From: Schaalia sp. Marseille-Q2122
GTDB taxonomy: Bacteria > Actinomycetota > Actinomycetes > Actinomycetales > Actinomycetaceae
NCBI RefSeq assembly: GCF_903645355.1
Contig: NZ_CAHJXR010000002.1
Coordinates: forward strand, 124,001 to 188,000
Direction: 5' to 3'
DNA: 64,000 nucleotides
Shown here: piece after piece, positions 1 through 10,333 of the stretch
Numbering within the stretch: position 1 is the stretch's first letter
How the letters are laid out: the number at the start of each line of letters is the position of its first letter
Notes under the pieces: model-generated
Told to the model about the DNA's origin: nothing
The model's input: only the letters and a program-made list of their open reading frames with translations
The model's database searches: none
Position numbers and translations under genes: made by a program

Positions 1-83
1 CTGGGCTAGAGTGGAATCTCGCCTGATCCGAAAATGGGGCGTGCCAAGTCGGTCTGGCACCGACTGTTACTGTGAGGACTTCC

Positions 84-905
84 ATGAGCGTGAAATATGA
101 CTTGGGGGCCGTGCCTTCCGTGTCCCCTGTGACCAACGGAGTTGCTGCCTTTGATCCGGTGACTCTGAAGATCGCTGTTGAACAGGTGGCAGAGGTCGGC
201 ATCCCTATGCGAGCCCGGCCTGAGCTGGACGCGAGTTGTCCCGCTAAACTCGCCGAGTTGGCTGATATTTCTGTGGTGTGCGACGGCGGGTTGTTTCGCA
301 GTGCCACAGTAAAGATCGATACGGGCCATATGACCTGGGATGGGGATATTACTCCCGTAAGAGACTCCCTTCAGGACTATTGTGGTCGCGAGATCGAGGC
401 GGTCTACCTTTCATGTCATCCGCTGATCGAGGTCGATGGGCGTCCTCTCACTCGTGTGCGGATGCTGACTCCCGCTGGCCACCCTGTGTGGGTGTGGTTC
501 ACTGAGCTCGCCACGGAAGCTGAGCAGGTGGATGGCTGGGAACTGTTGGAGCTGGCGCAGGCCAGTATGAAGGCGTGGGAGGCCGAGGATCCAATCGAAC
601 ACTCGACTGTCGTCACCGTGCCAGTGCTGGACATGGAGTACGAGGCGCTTGTTGATGGCGTTGAGGGGGGAGGCTTGGTCACACAGCGCTTCCGTGCCAG
701 CATGGACGAAACGGGAGCTCATGTGGTGGCTGAAACGATGATCTGCCTGGGACTGCCTGTTGAGTTCACCCCACCACCACGCTATGACTTTGGCGCTCAG
801 GGGCCGGTGTGTCTGTGGTTTAGCGAGGACGGAGCTGACCTGCCTTTCAGCGTCATCTACACCTCCAGTGAAGCTTGGCAGGATGTTGACCCGGATGATT
901 TCTGA
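84..905 (+). CDS. serpin-like protein, divergent
   Basis: A 273-residue protein of uncertain function. The start at 84 is preferred over an in-frame GTG at 72 because the GAGGA ribosome site at 73-77 overlaps that GTG and lies six bases before the ATG. The C-terminal third resembles the end of a serpin: a 'VTVPVLDMEY' strand near residue 177, a hinge-like 'MDETGAHVVAET' near 207-218 (compare the serpin E-x-G-T-E-A-A-A-A-T hinge), and 'LPFSVIY' near the end (compare the serpin 'PFLFxI'). It is about 100 residues shorter than a typical serpin and the N-terminal part is not recognisable, so an inhibitory fold is doubtful. No signal peptide is visible. The family call is by eye and may be wrong. 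Confidence 0.45.
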   Translation: MSVKYDLGAVPSVSPVTNGVAAFDPVTLKIAVEQVAEVGIPMRARPELDASCPAKLAELADISVVCDGGLFRSATVKIDTGHMTWDGDITPVRDSLQDYCGREIEAVYLSCHPLIEVDGRPLTRVRMLTPAGHPVWVWFTELATEAEQVDGWELLELAQASMKAWEAEDPIEHSTVVTVPVLDMEYEALVDGVEGGGLVTQRFRASMDETGAHVVAETMICLGLPVEFTPPPRYDFGAQGPVCLWFSEDGADLPFSVIYTSSEAWQDVDPDDF

Positions 906-998
906 ATTCGACAGTTGAGCGGCGGTTATGGCCGGGAGCGCGGATCACTCTGGAGTGCTGTGGAAGGCGGTCGTGTTTCTTTCCGCGTGGTGAGAGGT

Positions 999-1952
999 TC
1001 ACTCACTGGAGGTCTGCTGTTCGGAAGGGGAAGCGTTCAAGACTCCGAAGGGAATGTGTACGCAGGGTACTTGGTCAGCGGCGGGTTCGAGGTGTCCGCG
1101 TTGGTCGTCGAAGAAGATGTGCGGGCGTAGGACGTTAAGGATTGTTGATTTATCGATGCCACCGAGGAAGAAGGCATCATTCACATGTAGTCCGCGTTCG
1201 CGCAAGGTGCTGACGACCCGTTCATGAGCGGGCGCGTTGCGTGCGGTAACGATTGCTACGCGGAGGCGCTGTTTGTATTGTGGATCCTTCAGTTTGAGGG
1301 CGTCTTCGATCTCTTGGATGCGGTTGAGGGCTCGTAAGAAATTGGCCAAGCGTCCTTCTTCAAGGGGGTTTGAGGCGTTGAGTGCTTCGTTCTCATGAAA
1401 GTCCTCTAGACCGCCTTCTTGGAAGACTCGCTCTGATTCGTCTGAGGCTAGGACTCCATCAAAGTCGAAAGCAACGCGGAGGTCGGTGCCTTCGAGGTCG
1501 GCTGCGGGCTGTCCGATCACTTGCCCTGCTGCGAAACCCATACCAAGAGCTTCGACGACGTCGTCGCGATTGGCTGAGAGGAATAGAGACATGTGCAGGG
1601 CTTGCATGAATTCGTAGGGGGATTTGCCCTGCGAGAAGATGGCGCGCGAGATATCGAGGCCGTGGGTTTTGATGGAGCGCATGACCCTGAGTCCCGTTTC
1701 AGGATCGTTGCGCGACAAGATGATGACTTCAACGAGGGGGCATTGGTCTTCACAGAGGTTGTTGAGGGAGAGTAAGCGCTTGATAAAACTGAACGCGACG
1801 CCGGGCTTGAGGGCGTCGTTGATGTGTTCAGCCTGGTACTTGCGGTAGGCGTTCTCACCGTTTTGGCGGAATACGGCATCGGACTCGGTGAGGTTGAATA
1901 GGGCGCTGGAGGAAATGCCTACGACTAGTTTGTCATCGAGTGTGTAGCCCAT
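999..1952 (-). CDS. cytosolic 5'-nucleotidase (cN-I family)
   Basis: Predicted HAD-superfamily 5'-nucleotidase of 317 residues, which would dephosphorylate nucleoside 5'-monophosphates in the cytoplasm. The HAD nucleophile motif 'DFDGVLASDE' lies near residues 163-172, a basic/Thr segment 'VAIVTARNAPAHER' follows, and a late acidic motif 'FFDDQRGH' supplies the metal-binding aspartates. The upstream half has the 'VVGISSSALFNL' opening typical of this family. The ATG at 1952 follows a GGGAGG ribosome site by about six bases, and a good promoter lies just upstream (1984-2013). It is transcribed alone and divergently from the restriction-modification operon. The family assignment is fairly secure; the preferred substrate cannot be told. 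Confidence 0.8.
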   Translation of the reverse strand: MGYTLDDKLVVGISSSALFNLTESDAVFRQNGENAYRKYQAEHINDALKPGVAFSFIKRLLSLNNLCEDQCPLVEVIILSRNDPETGLRVMRSIKTHGLDISRAIFSQGKSPYEFMQALHMSLFLSANRDDVVEALGMGFAAGQVIGQPAADLEGTDLRVAFDFDGVLASDESERVFQEGGLEDFHENEALNASNPLEEGRLANFLRALNRIQEIEDALKLKDPQYKQRLRVAIVTARNAPAHERVVSTLRERGLHVNDAFFLGGIDKSTILNVLRPHIFFDDQRGHLEPAADQVPCVHIPFGVLNASPSEQQTSSE

Positions 1953-1983
1953 TGCGACCTCCCGTGGGTATTTCTTAATGAGA

Positions 1984-2013
1984 ATTATATGGAGTTGAAG
2001 GGCTCGCGGTCAT
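1984..2013 (-). promoter_or_regulatory. promoter of the 5'-nucleotidase gene
   Basis: On the minus strand there is a perfect -10 TATAAT (1984-1989) and, 18 bases upstream, an ATGACC hexamer (2008-2013) that shares TGAC with the -35 consensus. It sits about 32 bases before the start codon at 1952. This is prediction from consensus only. Confidence 0.45.
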
Positions 2014-2129
2014 GGGGGCTTTCGTGTCTGCTTGAGGGAGCAACTCCGTGGGCCGTTCCTGAGATCCGGGGTGGGCAGATTAAGCTGTGAGTGTTTGTTT
2101 TTCCCTCCACAGGCGAAGGATGGCTCCCA

Positions 2130-3719
2130 ATGGTGGACACCGCAAAGGAAACGCAGCGCGCTGAGCTGCACCGCACGATCTGGCGTATTGCGAATGATCT
2201 TCGCGGCAGTGTGGATGGCTGGGATTTTAAGAGCTATGTCCTGGGTATGCTTTTCTACCGTTTCATTTCGGAGAATCTGTGCGAGTACCTTAATCGCTTG
2301 GAGGCGGAGTCAGGGAACCCTGATTTTGACTACGCGAGCTTGTCGGATGCGGATGCTGAGTTTGGCCGCGCCGCAACGGTGGGGGATAAGGGTTTCTTTA
2401 TCCTGCCTTCTGAGCTGTTCGTGAATGTCCGCGCCCGCGCTGCCCGCGACGAGGATCTGAATGAGACTCTGGAGCGCATCTTCCGCAATATTGAGGGCTC
2501 CGCTATTGGCACTGATGCCGAGGATGACCTTAAGGGCCTTTTTGATGACTTGGATGTTAACGCCGCCAAGTTGGGCAATAGCGTTGCTGCTCGTAATGAG
2601 AAGCTGGTTAAGCTGCTTGATGCGGTGGGGGATTTGAACTTTGGCAGTTTTGGCGACAATGCCATTGATGCTTTTGGGGATGCCTACGAGTATTTGATGA
2701 CGATGTATGCCTCTAGCGCGGGTAAGTCTGGGGGTGAGTTCTTCACGCCTCAGGAGGTTTCTGAGTTGCTGGCCAGGATTACTGTGGTGGGGAAGGATCG
2801 CGTGCGCCGCGTGTATGACCCGTGTTGTGGGTCGGGTTCGCTGCTGTTGAAGTTTGCGAAGCTGTTGGGGCCGGGCAAGGTGGATGGCTTTTATGGCCAG
2901 GAGATTAACCTGACCACCTATAATCTGGCGCGTATCAATATGTTCTTGCATGATATTCCCTACTACCAGTTTGATATTGCTCTTGGCGATACGTTGACGG
3001 ACCCCGCGCACTGGGAGAATGAGCCTTTTGATGCGATTGTTTCTAATCCGCCGTATTCGGTGAAGTGGGCGGGGGATGCTGATCCGACGCTGATTTCTGA
3101 CCCGCGTTTTTCTCCTGCGGGCGTGTTGGCGCCGAAGTCGAAGGCTGACTTGGCTTTCACGATGCATATGCTGTCGTGGTTGTCGGTGGATGGTACGGCT
3201 GCGATTGTTGAGTTCCCTGGCGTGCTCTACCGTGGGGGCGCGGAGGGCAAGATCCGCAAGTATCTGGTGGATAACAATTACGTCGATACGGTGATCCAGT
3301 TGCCGCCGGATTTGTTTTTCGGTACGACGATCGCCACCTGCATTATTGTCTTGAAGAAGTCGAAGGCTGATAACAGCGTGCTTTTTATTGATGCTTCGGC
3401 TGAGTTTACGCGCGTGGGCAATAAGAACAAGCTCACGCCCGACCATCAGGCGAAGATCATGGAGGCTTTTACGCGCCGTGAGGATGTGGATCATTTCGCG
3501 CGCGTGGTGTCTTACGAGGACGTTGCCGCTAACGACTTCACGCTGTCCGTGTCGAGTTATGTGGAGCCTGAGGATACCCGCGAAGAGGTGGATATCGTTG
3601 CCTTGAATGAGGAGATCCGTCAGATCGTGGCCCGCCAGGAGGTGCTGCGCACGCAGATTGACGCCATTGTTGCGGCGTTGGAGGGTGATGCTGGGCCGGT
3701 AGAAGGAGGGCGCTCGTGA
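2130..3719 (+). CDS. hsdM: type I restriction-modification methyltransferase subunit HsdM
   Basis: N6-adenine methyltransferase subunit (529 residues) of a type I system; two HsdM join one HsdS to methylate the recognition site. An N-terminal HsdM_N helical region ('LHRTIWRIANDLRG') is followed by the SAM-binding motif 'DPCCGSGSLLLKFAK' near residue 230 and the catalytic 'NPPYS' near 306. I start it at ATG 2130 because AAGGA at 2116-2120 lies nine bases before it; a GTG at 2091 would add 13 residues without an obvious ribosome site. It overlaps the next gene by four bases (GTGA). The length and motifs fit an intact EcoR124-like (type IC) HsdM. Confidence 0.95.
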   Translation: MVDTAKETQRAELHRTIWRIANDLRGSVDGWDFKSYVLGMLFYRFISENLCEYLNRLEAESGNPDFDYASLSDADAEFGRAATVGDKGFFILPSELFVNVRARAARDEDLNETLERIFRNIEGSAIGTDAEDDLKGLFDDLDVNAAKLGNSVAARNEKLVKLLDAVGDLNFGSFGDNAIDAFGDAYEYLMTMYASSAGKSGGEFFTPQEVSELLARITVVGKDRVRRVYDPCCGSGSLLLKFAKLLGPGKVDGFYGQEINLTTYNLARINMFLHDIPYYQFDIALGDTLTDPAHWENEPFDAIVSNPPYSVKWAGDADPTLISDPRFSPAGVLAPKSKADLAFTMHMLSWLSVDGTAAIVEFPGVLYRGGAEGKIRKYLVDNNYVDTVIQLPPDLFFGTTIATCIIVLKKSKADNSVLFIDASAEFTRVGNKNKLTPDHQAKIMEAFTRREDVDHFARVVSYEDVAANDFTLSVSSYVEPEDTREEVDIVALNEEIRQIVARQEVLRTQIDAIVAALEGDAGPVEGGRS

Positions 3720-4789
3720 GTGGCGGTGATGAGGAGATTGAGATCAGCGACGAGGCGACTATCTTCCTTCCTGAGGTGAGTGATGAGGATATCCGGGGTG
3801 AGCTCATTGTCTATCGGGATGCTCAAGGGGCGCCTGTTGTGGAGCTGGGGTTGTATGACGGGCAGGCGTGGCTGACGCAGGAGCAGATGGCCACCCTGTA
3901 TCAGACCAGTCGGCAGAATATTGCCATCCACCTGAAGCGTCTGTACGACGAGGGCGAGATTGTGACGGAGGCAACTTGTAAGGATTACTTACAAGTTCGC
4001 CAAGAGGGCTCCCGTCAGGTCGAACGCAAGGTGAAGTACTACAGCCTGGAGGCTGTGTTGGCTGTGGGCTACCGCGTGCGTTCACCTCAGGGCACGCAGT
4101 TTCGTCAGTGGGCCACGCAGCATTTGTCGGAGTTCTTGGTCAAGGGCTTCGCGATGGATGATGAGCGTCTGAAGAACCTGGGTGGGGGAGAGTATTGGCG
4201 TGAGCTCCTGGATCGAATCCGTGATATTCGCGCCAGCGAGAAGGTCTTCTATCGGCAGGTACTGGATTTATTCGCCACCAGCCCGGACTATGATCCGAAG
4301 TCCCCGGTCGCTCGGGAATTCTTTGCCACCGTGCAGAACATGTTCCATTTCGCTGTCCATGGCCAAACCGCAGCAGAGCTGGTGATGAGCCGGATCGATG
4401 CTGACGCGCCCTACATGGGGCTGACTTCCTTTAAAGGTGAGCAGCCAACCCGCGAAGAGGCGGAGGTTGCGAAGAATTATCTGACTCAGGATGAGTTGGA
4501 GCGCCTGCGCTTGATGGTGTCGGCCTATTTTGATGCGGCGGAGCTGCGCGCACGCATGCACACGCCAACCTTCATGGTGGATTGGATGCCACACCTGAAG
4601 ACGCTTATTGCTGCAATGGGTGGGGAGGTTCTGGAAGGTCGCGGAACCCGAAGCCATCAGCAGATGATGAATGTGGTCAAGCGTGAGTGCGAACGCTACC
4701 GCCAACGAATCCGTGACCTTCAGACTCCTGTGGAGCGGGACTACGCTGCCACCATCAAGGAGCTCAGTGAGAAAGCCGAGGCTAAGTGA
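3716..4789 (+). CDS. RhuM-family protein
   Basis: RhuM/virulence-family protein of 357 residues. The family, named from a Salmonella pathogenicity-island gene, has no settled biochemical role but is often found inside type I restriction-modification loci. The diagnostic stretch is near residues 45-135: 'AWLTQEQMATLYQTSRQNI' (a winged-helix-like DNA-binding segment), then 'YYSLEAVLAVGYRVRS' and 'FRQWATQHL'. It starts on a GTG overlapping the hsdM stop and ends two bases before the first possible hsdS start, so it is co-transcribed. It could be a regulator or an accessory factor of the modification system; the sequence does not decide between these. Confidence 0.85.
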   Translation: MSGGDEEIEISDEATIFLPEVSDEDIRGELIVYRDAQGAPVVELGLYDGQAWLTQEQMATLYQTSRQNIAIHLKRLYDEGEIVTEATCKDYLQVRQEGSRQVERKVKYYSLEAVLAVGYRVRSPQGTQFRQWATQHLSEFLVKGFAMDDERLKNLGGGEYWRELLDRIRDIRASEKVFYRQVLDLFATSPDYDPKSPVAREFFATVQNMFHFAVHGQTAAELVMSRIDADAPYMGLTSFKGEQPTREEAEVAKNYLTQDELERLRLMVSAYFDAAELRARMHTPTFMVDWMPHLKTLIAAMGGEVLEGRGTRSHQQMMNVVKRECERYRQRIRDLQTPVERDYAATIKELSEKAEAK

Positions 4790-4853
4790 CATGCTGCCAA
4801 CACCTGAGAATGCCACGCATGGCGGGCCTGTCCTCTCGGAGGGGGAAGAGTTC

Positions 4854-5608
<755 letters not shown>

Positions 5609-5612
<4 letters not shown>

Positions 5613-6217
5613 TGATGGGCGAAATATGCTCCTTCAGTAACCAGCGTATTTCAGCCGTTGAACTCTCCCCTTATAACTACACAGGCGTTGAAAATCTGCT
5701 CCAGGAGATGAAAGGCAGAAAGGATGCCTCTGCTTTGCCTTCATCGAATGTAGCTGAAGTATCTGAAGGGGATATTCTTGTCGGTAATATCCGCCCTTAT
5801 CTGCAGAAGATATGGCTCGCAACGTGCGACGGAGGTGCGAGTGCAGATGTGCTGGTCCTACGTATTATCGACCAAACACAAGTATTATCCTCGTATCTTT
5901 ACCGTGTTCTTGCCTCAGATCGATTCTTTGATTTTCATGCATCGACCGCGCGAGGAGGAAAGATGCCGCGAGGAGATAGGAAACGAATTCTTGAGTTTCG
6001 TGTTCCTGTGCCCTCGCTTGACGAACAACGCCGGATTTCAGGGATCCTTGACCAGATGAATGCCCTGGTCAATGACCTCAGCTCCGGCCTGCCCGCAGAA
6101 ATTGCGGCCCGCCGTAAACAATACGAGTACTACCGCGACCGCCTACTCAGCTTCCCCGAACTCACCGAACCCACCGCGATGGCCTCGCCAAACACCCAGG
6201 AGCCCACACGCGCATGA
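5609..6217 (+). CDS. hsdS: type I specificity subunit HsdS, C-terminal half
   Basis: Encodes the second TRD and second conserved region of HsdS (202 residues from ATG 5609). The end 'RRKQYEYYRDRLLSF' is a near copy of the end of the first half, as expected for the two-repeat architecture of type IC specificity subunits, and 'VPSLDEQRRISGILD' is the usual entry into that helix. ATG codons at 5609, 5612 and 5615 overlap the stop of the upstream half (5610-5612), so it can be made by translational coupling when the tract is out of frame. When the tract is in frame it is the C-terminal half of a 453-residue protein. It overlaps the next gene by four bases (ATGA). Confidence 0.85.
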
Positions 6218-7131
6218 ACGGCAAACACATCGAGCTCTTCCTCGTAGACGGCGTCGCCGGCGGGCTCACCACCGCAGAAATCGCCGGATGGACCGGGCAC
6301 CTCCTGGCAGGACCACGCGCCGAGCTCGCCCGCATCCTCGCCCGCGACGAAGCCCAAAGAAACGGCACCTACATCCTGCTCGGCAACGACCCCGGCGTCA
6401 CCGAACAAACCCGCGCCTACATCGGCCGCACAGAAAGCTTCACCACGCGCTTTCGCGACCACGACGCCAAAAAAGACTTCTGGGACCGCATGGTCATCAT
6501 GACCGCCAAAGACGACGCCTTCAACGAAGGCCACTGGGGCTACCTCGAAGCGCGCCTCGTCGAACAAGCCCGTCTCGCCGAACGCTGCCACCTCGAAAAC
6601 GGCAACACCCCACAAGGACGCAAACTCTCCGAAGCGCAACGCTCCGACATGGAAGCCTTCTTCGCTCAACTCCAAGTGATCCTCCCAGTCCTCGGCGTCA
6701 ATATCCTCCGCAGCCGCAAGACCGCCATCGCCGCCACACAAGAGATCACCCCCACCACAGAATCACCCATCTTCCACCTGAAGCTCGCCAAACACCACAT
6801 CGACGCCCGCAGCCAAGTCATCGACGGTGAATTCCTCCTCCTCGAAGGCTCACGCATCGCCCCACGCTGGATGGGGAAAGCAGGCACCGAAGCCACCCAA
6901 CGCTCCTACGCCTCCCTGCAAAACACGCGCAACGCCCTCGTCAATGACGGATCAATCCACATTGATAGCGGAACCGGCGTTGCCACCACCACCCGGGACA
7001 TCCCCTGCTCATCACCCTCCCAAGCCGGAGCCCTCGCCGTAGGACGCGCCTGCAACGGGCGAACCTCCTGGACCTGGGACGGCGGCACCTACGCCGACTG
7101 GGAAGAACGCGGACTCACACCACAGAACTGA
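6214..7131 (+). CDS. GIY-YIG nuclease family protein with DUF4357-like C-terminus
   Basis: A 305-residue protein. The GIY-YIG core is at residues ~50-130: 'GTYILLG' and 'RAYIGRTESFTTRFRDH' give the paired Tyr and Arg residues, and a Glu follows in 'GYLEARLVEQA'. The C-terminal part ('TRNALVNDGSI', 'SSPSQAGALAVGR', 'NGRTSWTW') matches the DUF4357 type, which is commonly joined to GIY-YIG domains. It lies between hsdS and hsdR, overlapping hsdS by ATGA, so it is part of the same operon. The role is unknown; a DNA-processing or regulatory partner of the type I system is an inference. The coding strand from about 6060 onward is unusually rich in C and A. Confidence 0.85.
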   Translation: MNGKHIELFLVDGVAGGLTTAEIAGWTGHLLAGPRAELARILARDEAQRNGTYILLGNDPGVTEQTRAYIGRTESFTTRFRDHDAKKDFWDRMVIMTAKDDAFNEGHWGYLEARLVEQARLAERCHLENGNTPQGRKLSEAQRSDMEAFFAQLQVILPVLGVNILRSRKTAIAATQEITPTTESPIFHLKLAKHHIDARSQVIDGEFLLLEGSRIAPRWMGKAGTEATQRSYASLQNTRNALVNDGSIHIDSGTGVATTTRDIPCSSPSQAGALAVGRACNGRTSWTWDGGTYADWEERGLTPQN

Positions 7132-7145
7132 CAAAGGCCCCACCC

Positions 7146-10100
7146 ATGACCGACGCACCCGCACGCCACTACGACATCATCGCCTTCAGTGAAGAAAGCA
7201 CCGTCGTTGCCGAATACACGCCCGACCCCAGGACAGAAGACAGCTACCAAAGCGAGGCCGCGCTAGAGCGCGAATTCATCGACACGCTCACCTCGCAAGC
7301 CTACGAATACCTGCCCATCACCAGCGAAGCAGAGCTCATCGCCAACCTACGCAGGCAACTCGAAGCACTCAACAACGTCACCTTCAGCGACACCGAATGG
7401 CAGCGCTTCTTCGACACCTGCATCGCCGGCAGCAACGACTCCATCGCCGACAAAACCCGCCGCATCCAAGAAGACCACGTGCAAGTCCTCGTCCGCGACG
7501 ACGGCACACGCAAAAACATCCGCCTCATCGACAAAAACATCATCCACAACAACCGCCTACAAGTCATCAACCAATACGAAGTGCCAGGCGCAAGCGACGG
7601 CGGCCCAGCGCGGCGCTCCAACCGCTACGACGTCACCATCCTCGTCAACGGCCTACCCCTCATCCACGTCGAACTCAAACGACGCGGCGTCGACATCCGC
7701 GAAGCCTTCAACCAAATCGAACGCTACCAGCGCGACAGCTTCTGGGCAGGCAGCGGCCTCTTCGGCTACGTGCAAATCTTCGTCATCAGCAACGGCACAC
7801 TCACCAAGTACTACTCCAACACCACCCGCGAACAGCACCTCAAAGAAGCCAGCAAACGGCGCAACCCTCGCCAAACCTCCCACTCCTTCGAATTCACCTC
7901 ATGGTGGGCCGACGCCACCAACCGCCCCATCTACGACCTCATCTCCTTCGCGAAAACCTTCTTCGCCAAGCACTCCATCCTGGCCATCCTCACCCGCTAC
8001 TGCGTACTCACCGCACAAGGCCTGCTGCTGGTCATGAGGCCCTACCAGATCGTCGCCACCGAACGCATCCTGCAAAAAATCCTCACCTCCACGACCTACA
8101 AGCAACTGGGCACCCTGGATGCTGGCGGCTACGTCTGGCACACCACCGGCTCGGGCAAAACCCTCACCAGCTTCAAAACCGCCCAGCTCGCCGCCCGCCT
8201 GGAAGACGTTGACCGCGTCATCTTCGTCGTCGACCGCAAGGACCTCGACCACCAGACCCGCCTCGAATACGAACGCTTCAGCCCCGGCTCCGTCAACGGC
8301 AACGAATCCACAGCAGCACTACGCAGGCAGCTCACCCAACCCGTCGGCGCGGTGCTCGAAACCCGCGGCACAGAAGTCGTCACCAACCGCAAGATCCTGG
8401 TCACCACCATCCAAAAACTCTCACGCTTCATCAGCACTGAGAAGAAACACCCCATCTTCGACCAGCACGTCGTCCTCATCTTCGACGAATGCCACCGCTC
8501 CCAATTCGGGCAGATGCACACCGACATCACCCGCTCCTTCAAGCGCTACCACATCTTCGGATTCACAGGCACGCCCATCTTCTCCGCCAACTCCGGCAGT
8601 GGCGGCAACCCACAACTCAAAACCACCGCCCAAGCCTTCGGCGAAAAACTCCACACCTACACGATCGTCGACGCCATCACCGACCGCAACGTCCTACCCT
8701 TCCGCATCGACTACGTCAACACCATGAAGGTCGGCAACGTTGACGACCACGAAGTCGGCGGCATTGAAACCGCCAGCGCACTCATGGCCCCCGAACGCAT
8801 GAAGCAAGTCGTGCGCTACATCCTCGACCACTTCGACCGCAAAACCATGCGCCACGCCTCCTACACGCTGCGCGGCGCGCGTGCGCGAGGCTTCAACGCC
8901 CTCTTCGCAACCGAGAGCATTAAAGCTGCGCGCGCCTACTATGGCATCTTCCAGTTACTTCAAAAAGACCTGCCCTCCGATCAACGGCTCAAGGTCGGCA
9001 TCATCTACTCCTACGCCCCCAATGAGGCCACAGATGACGCAGATGGCATCCTCGGCGAAGAAGAATTCGAGACGCTGCGCCTTGACGATAGTTCCCGCGA
9101 CTTCCTTGAGGACGCCATCCAGGACTACAACGACATGTTCGGCACCAACTTCGACACCTCAGCCGACAACTTCCAGAAGTACTACGAACACCTAGCCGAC
9201 CGCATCAAACTCCGCGAAATCGACCTCGTCATCATCGTCAACATGTTCCTCACCGGTTTTGATGCCACCACGCTCAACACCCTCTTCGTCGATAAGAACC
9301 TGCGCGCCCACGGCCTGATCCAGGCCTACTCGCGTACCAACCGCATCCTCAACTCGGTCAAGACCCACGGCAATATCGTCTCCTTCCGTAACCTTGAGAA
9401 GGAAACCGAAGAAGCCATCGCCCTCTTTGGCAATAAGGAAGCTGGCGGCATCGTACTGCTCAAGCCCTACGCCGAGTACTACGAGGAATACGCCGAAAAG
9501 GTCAACGAACTGCTGACGCGCTTCCCGCTGGGAGAACCCATCATTGGCGAAGACGCTGAAAAAGAGTTCATCGCCGTCTACGGTGCGATCCGACGCCTCA
9601 TGAATATTCTGAAGTCCTTCGACCAATTCGGGGGCGAAGAACTGCTCAGCGAGCGCGAAGTGGATGACTTCAGCAGTTTCTACCTGGACCTGTACAACAA
9701 GTACCGCCTACAGGCAGCCGCCGATAAGGAGGACATCCGTGAAGACGTCGTCTTTGAGATCGAGCTGATTAAACAGGTTGAGATCAACGTCGACTACATC
9801 CTCATGCTCGTTGAGCGTTACCGGAGCCAACACGGCAACGGGGAAGACATCGAGATCAAAGCCCAGATCATGCGTTCAGTCGCAGCCAGCCCCACGCTGC
9901 GCAACAAGAGCGACCTTGTCGGGGCCTTCGTTGATTCCGTCTCCGCTCAGGGTGATATTCAAGAGCAGTGGACAGAGTTTATTGCCCAACGACGAGACGC
10001 TGAACTCAGTGAGATCATCGACGCTGAACGCCTCAAACGCCCAGAAACCGAAGACCTGCTTGAACGCTCCTTCCGCGACGGTCAGCTCTACACCGCAGGG

Positions 10101-10232
10101 CAGTCTCTGACTCGAATCCTGCCCCCAGTCTCGCGCTTCTCCGCCGGAGGAGCTGAGGGCGTCATGCGTACCCGCGTGACAGAACTGCTGAGGAGCTTCT
10201 TCGAGCGGTTCAACGGGCTGGGAACAGAGTAG
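7146..10232 (+). CDS. hsdR: type I restriction endonuclease subunit HsdR
   Basis: Motor and nuclease subunit (1028 residues) that, with HsdM and HsdS, translocates DNA and cuts unmethylated DNA. The PD-(D/E)xK nuclease is at the N-terminus ('RYDVTILVNG' then 'VELKRRG' near 175-181). The SF2 helicase motor follows: Walker A 'TTGSGKT' near 332, 'DECHR' near 447, 'GFTGTP' near 475, and later motif V/VI segments ('FLTGFDATTLNTLFVDK', 'QAYSRTNR'). It begins 14 bases after the GIY-YIG gene with only a weak AAAGG ribosome site. It appears intact, so the restriction activity should be available if HsdS is in the on state. Base composition changes within the gene near 8870. Confidence 0.95.
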   Translation: MTDAPARHYDIIAFSEESTVVAEYTPDPRTEDSYQSEAALEREFIDTLTSQAYEYLPITSEAELIANLRRQLEALNNVTFSDTEWQRFFDTCIAGSNDSIADKTRRIQEDHVQVLVRDDGTRKNIRLIDKNIIHNNRLQVINQYEVPGASDGGPARRSNRYDVTILVNGLPLIHVELKRRGVDIREAFNQIERYQRDSFWAGSGLFGYVQIFVISNGTLTKYYSNTTREQHLKEASKRRNPRQTSHSFEFTSWWADATNRPIYDLISFAKTFFAKHSILAILTRYCVLTAQGLLLVMRPYQIVATERILQKILTSTTYKQLGTLDAGGYVWHTTGSGKTLTSFKTAQLAARLEDVDRVIFVVDRKDLDHQTRLEYERFSPGSVNGNESTAALRRQLTQPVGAVLETRGTEVVTNRKILVTTIQKLSRFISTEKKHPIFDQHVVLIFDECHRSQFGQMHTDITRSFKRYHIFGFTGTPIFSANSGSGGNPQLKTTAQAFGEKLHTYTIVDAITDRNVLPFRIDYVNTMKVGNVDDHEVGGIETASALMAPERMKQVVRYILDHFDRKTMRHASYTLRGARARGFNALFATESIKAARAYYGIFQLLQKDLPSDQRLKVGIIYSYAPNEATDDADGILGEEEFETLRLDDSSRDFLEDAIQDYNDMFGTNFDTSADNFQKYYEHLADRIKLREIDLVIIVNMFLTGFDATTLNTLFVDKNLRAHGLIQAYSRTNRILNSVKTHGNIVSFRNLEKETEEAIALFGNKEAGGIVLLKPYAEYYEEYAEKVNELLTRFPLGEPIIGEDAEKEFIAVYGAIRRLMNILKSFDQFGGEELLSEREVDDFSSFYLDLYNKYRLQAAADKEDIREDVVFEIELIKQVEINVDYILMLVERYRSQHGNGEDIEIKAQIMRSVAASPTLRNKSDLVGAFVDSVSAQGDIQEQWTEFIAQRRDAELSEIIDAERLKRPETEDLLERSFRDGQLYTAGQSLTRILPPVSRFSAGGAEGVMRTRVTELLRSFFERFNGLGTE

Positions 10233-10241
10233 GAGTCACCC

Positions 10242-10333
10242 ATGCCCGGTTTTCACCATGTTGAGATTTGGTTGGCTGACCTAGAGAGCGTCGCTGAGTC
10301 CTGGGCGTGGCTGCTCACTCAAGCAGGTTTTGT
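10242..10333 (+). pseudogene. VOC/glyoxalase-fold gene, 5' fragment
   Basis: Starts ATG 10242 with an AGGAG ribosome site and encodes 'MPGFHHVEIWLADLES', the opening beta strand of a vicinal-oxygen-chelate (glyoxalase/bleomycin-resistance) fold, up to 'TQAGF'. It is cut at 10333 by the ISL3 element. Joined to the 3' fragment after removing the element and one target copy, it gives a clean 128-residue frame. Confidence 0.9.
10326..10333 (+). repeat. target-site duplication, left copy
   Basis: GGTTTTGT directly precedes the left inverted repeat and is repeated exactly at 11771-11778 after the right one. Eight bases is the length expected of ISL3-family insertions. Confidence 0.95.

Noticed and set aside
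915-1130. Small open frame after the serpin-like gene
   Set aside because: It overlaps the 3' end of the well-supported 5'-nucleotidase gene on the other strand and has no ribosome site or family match.
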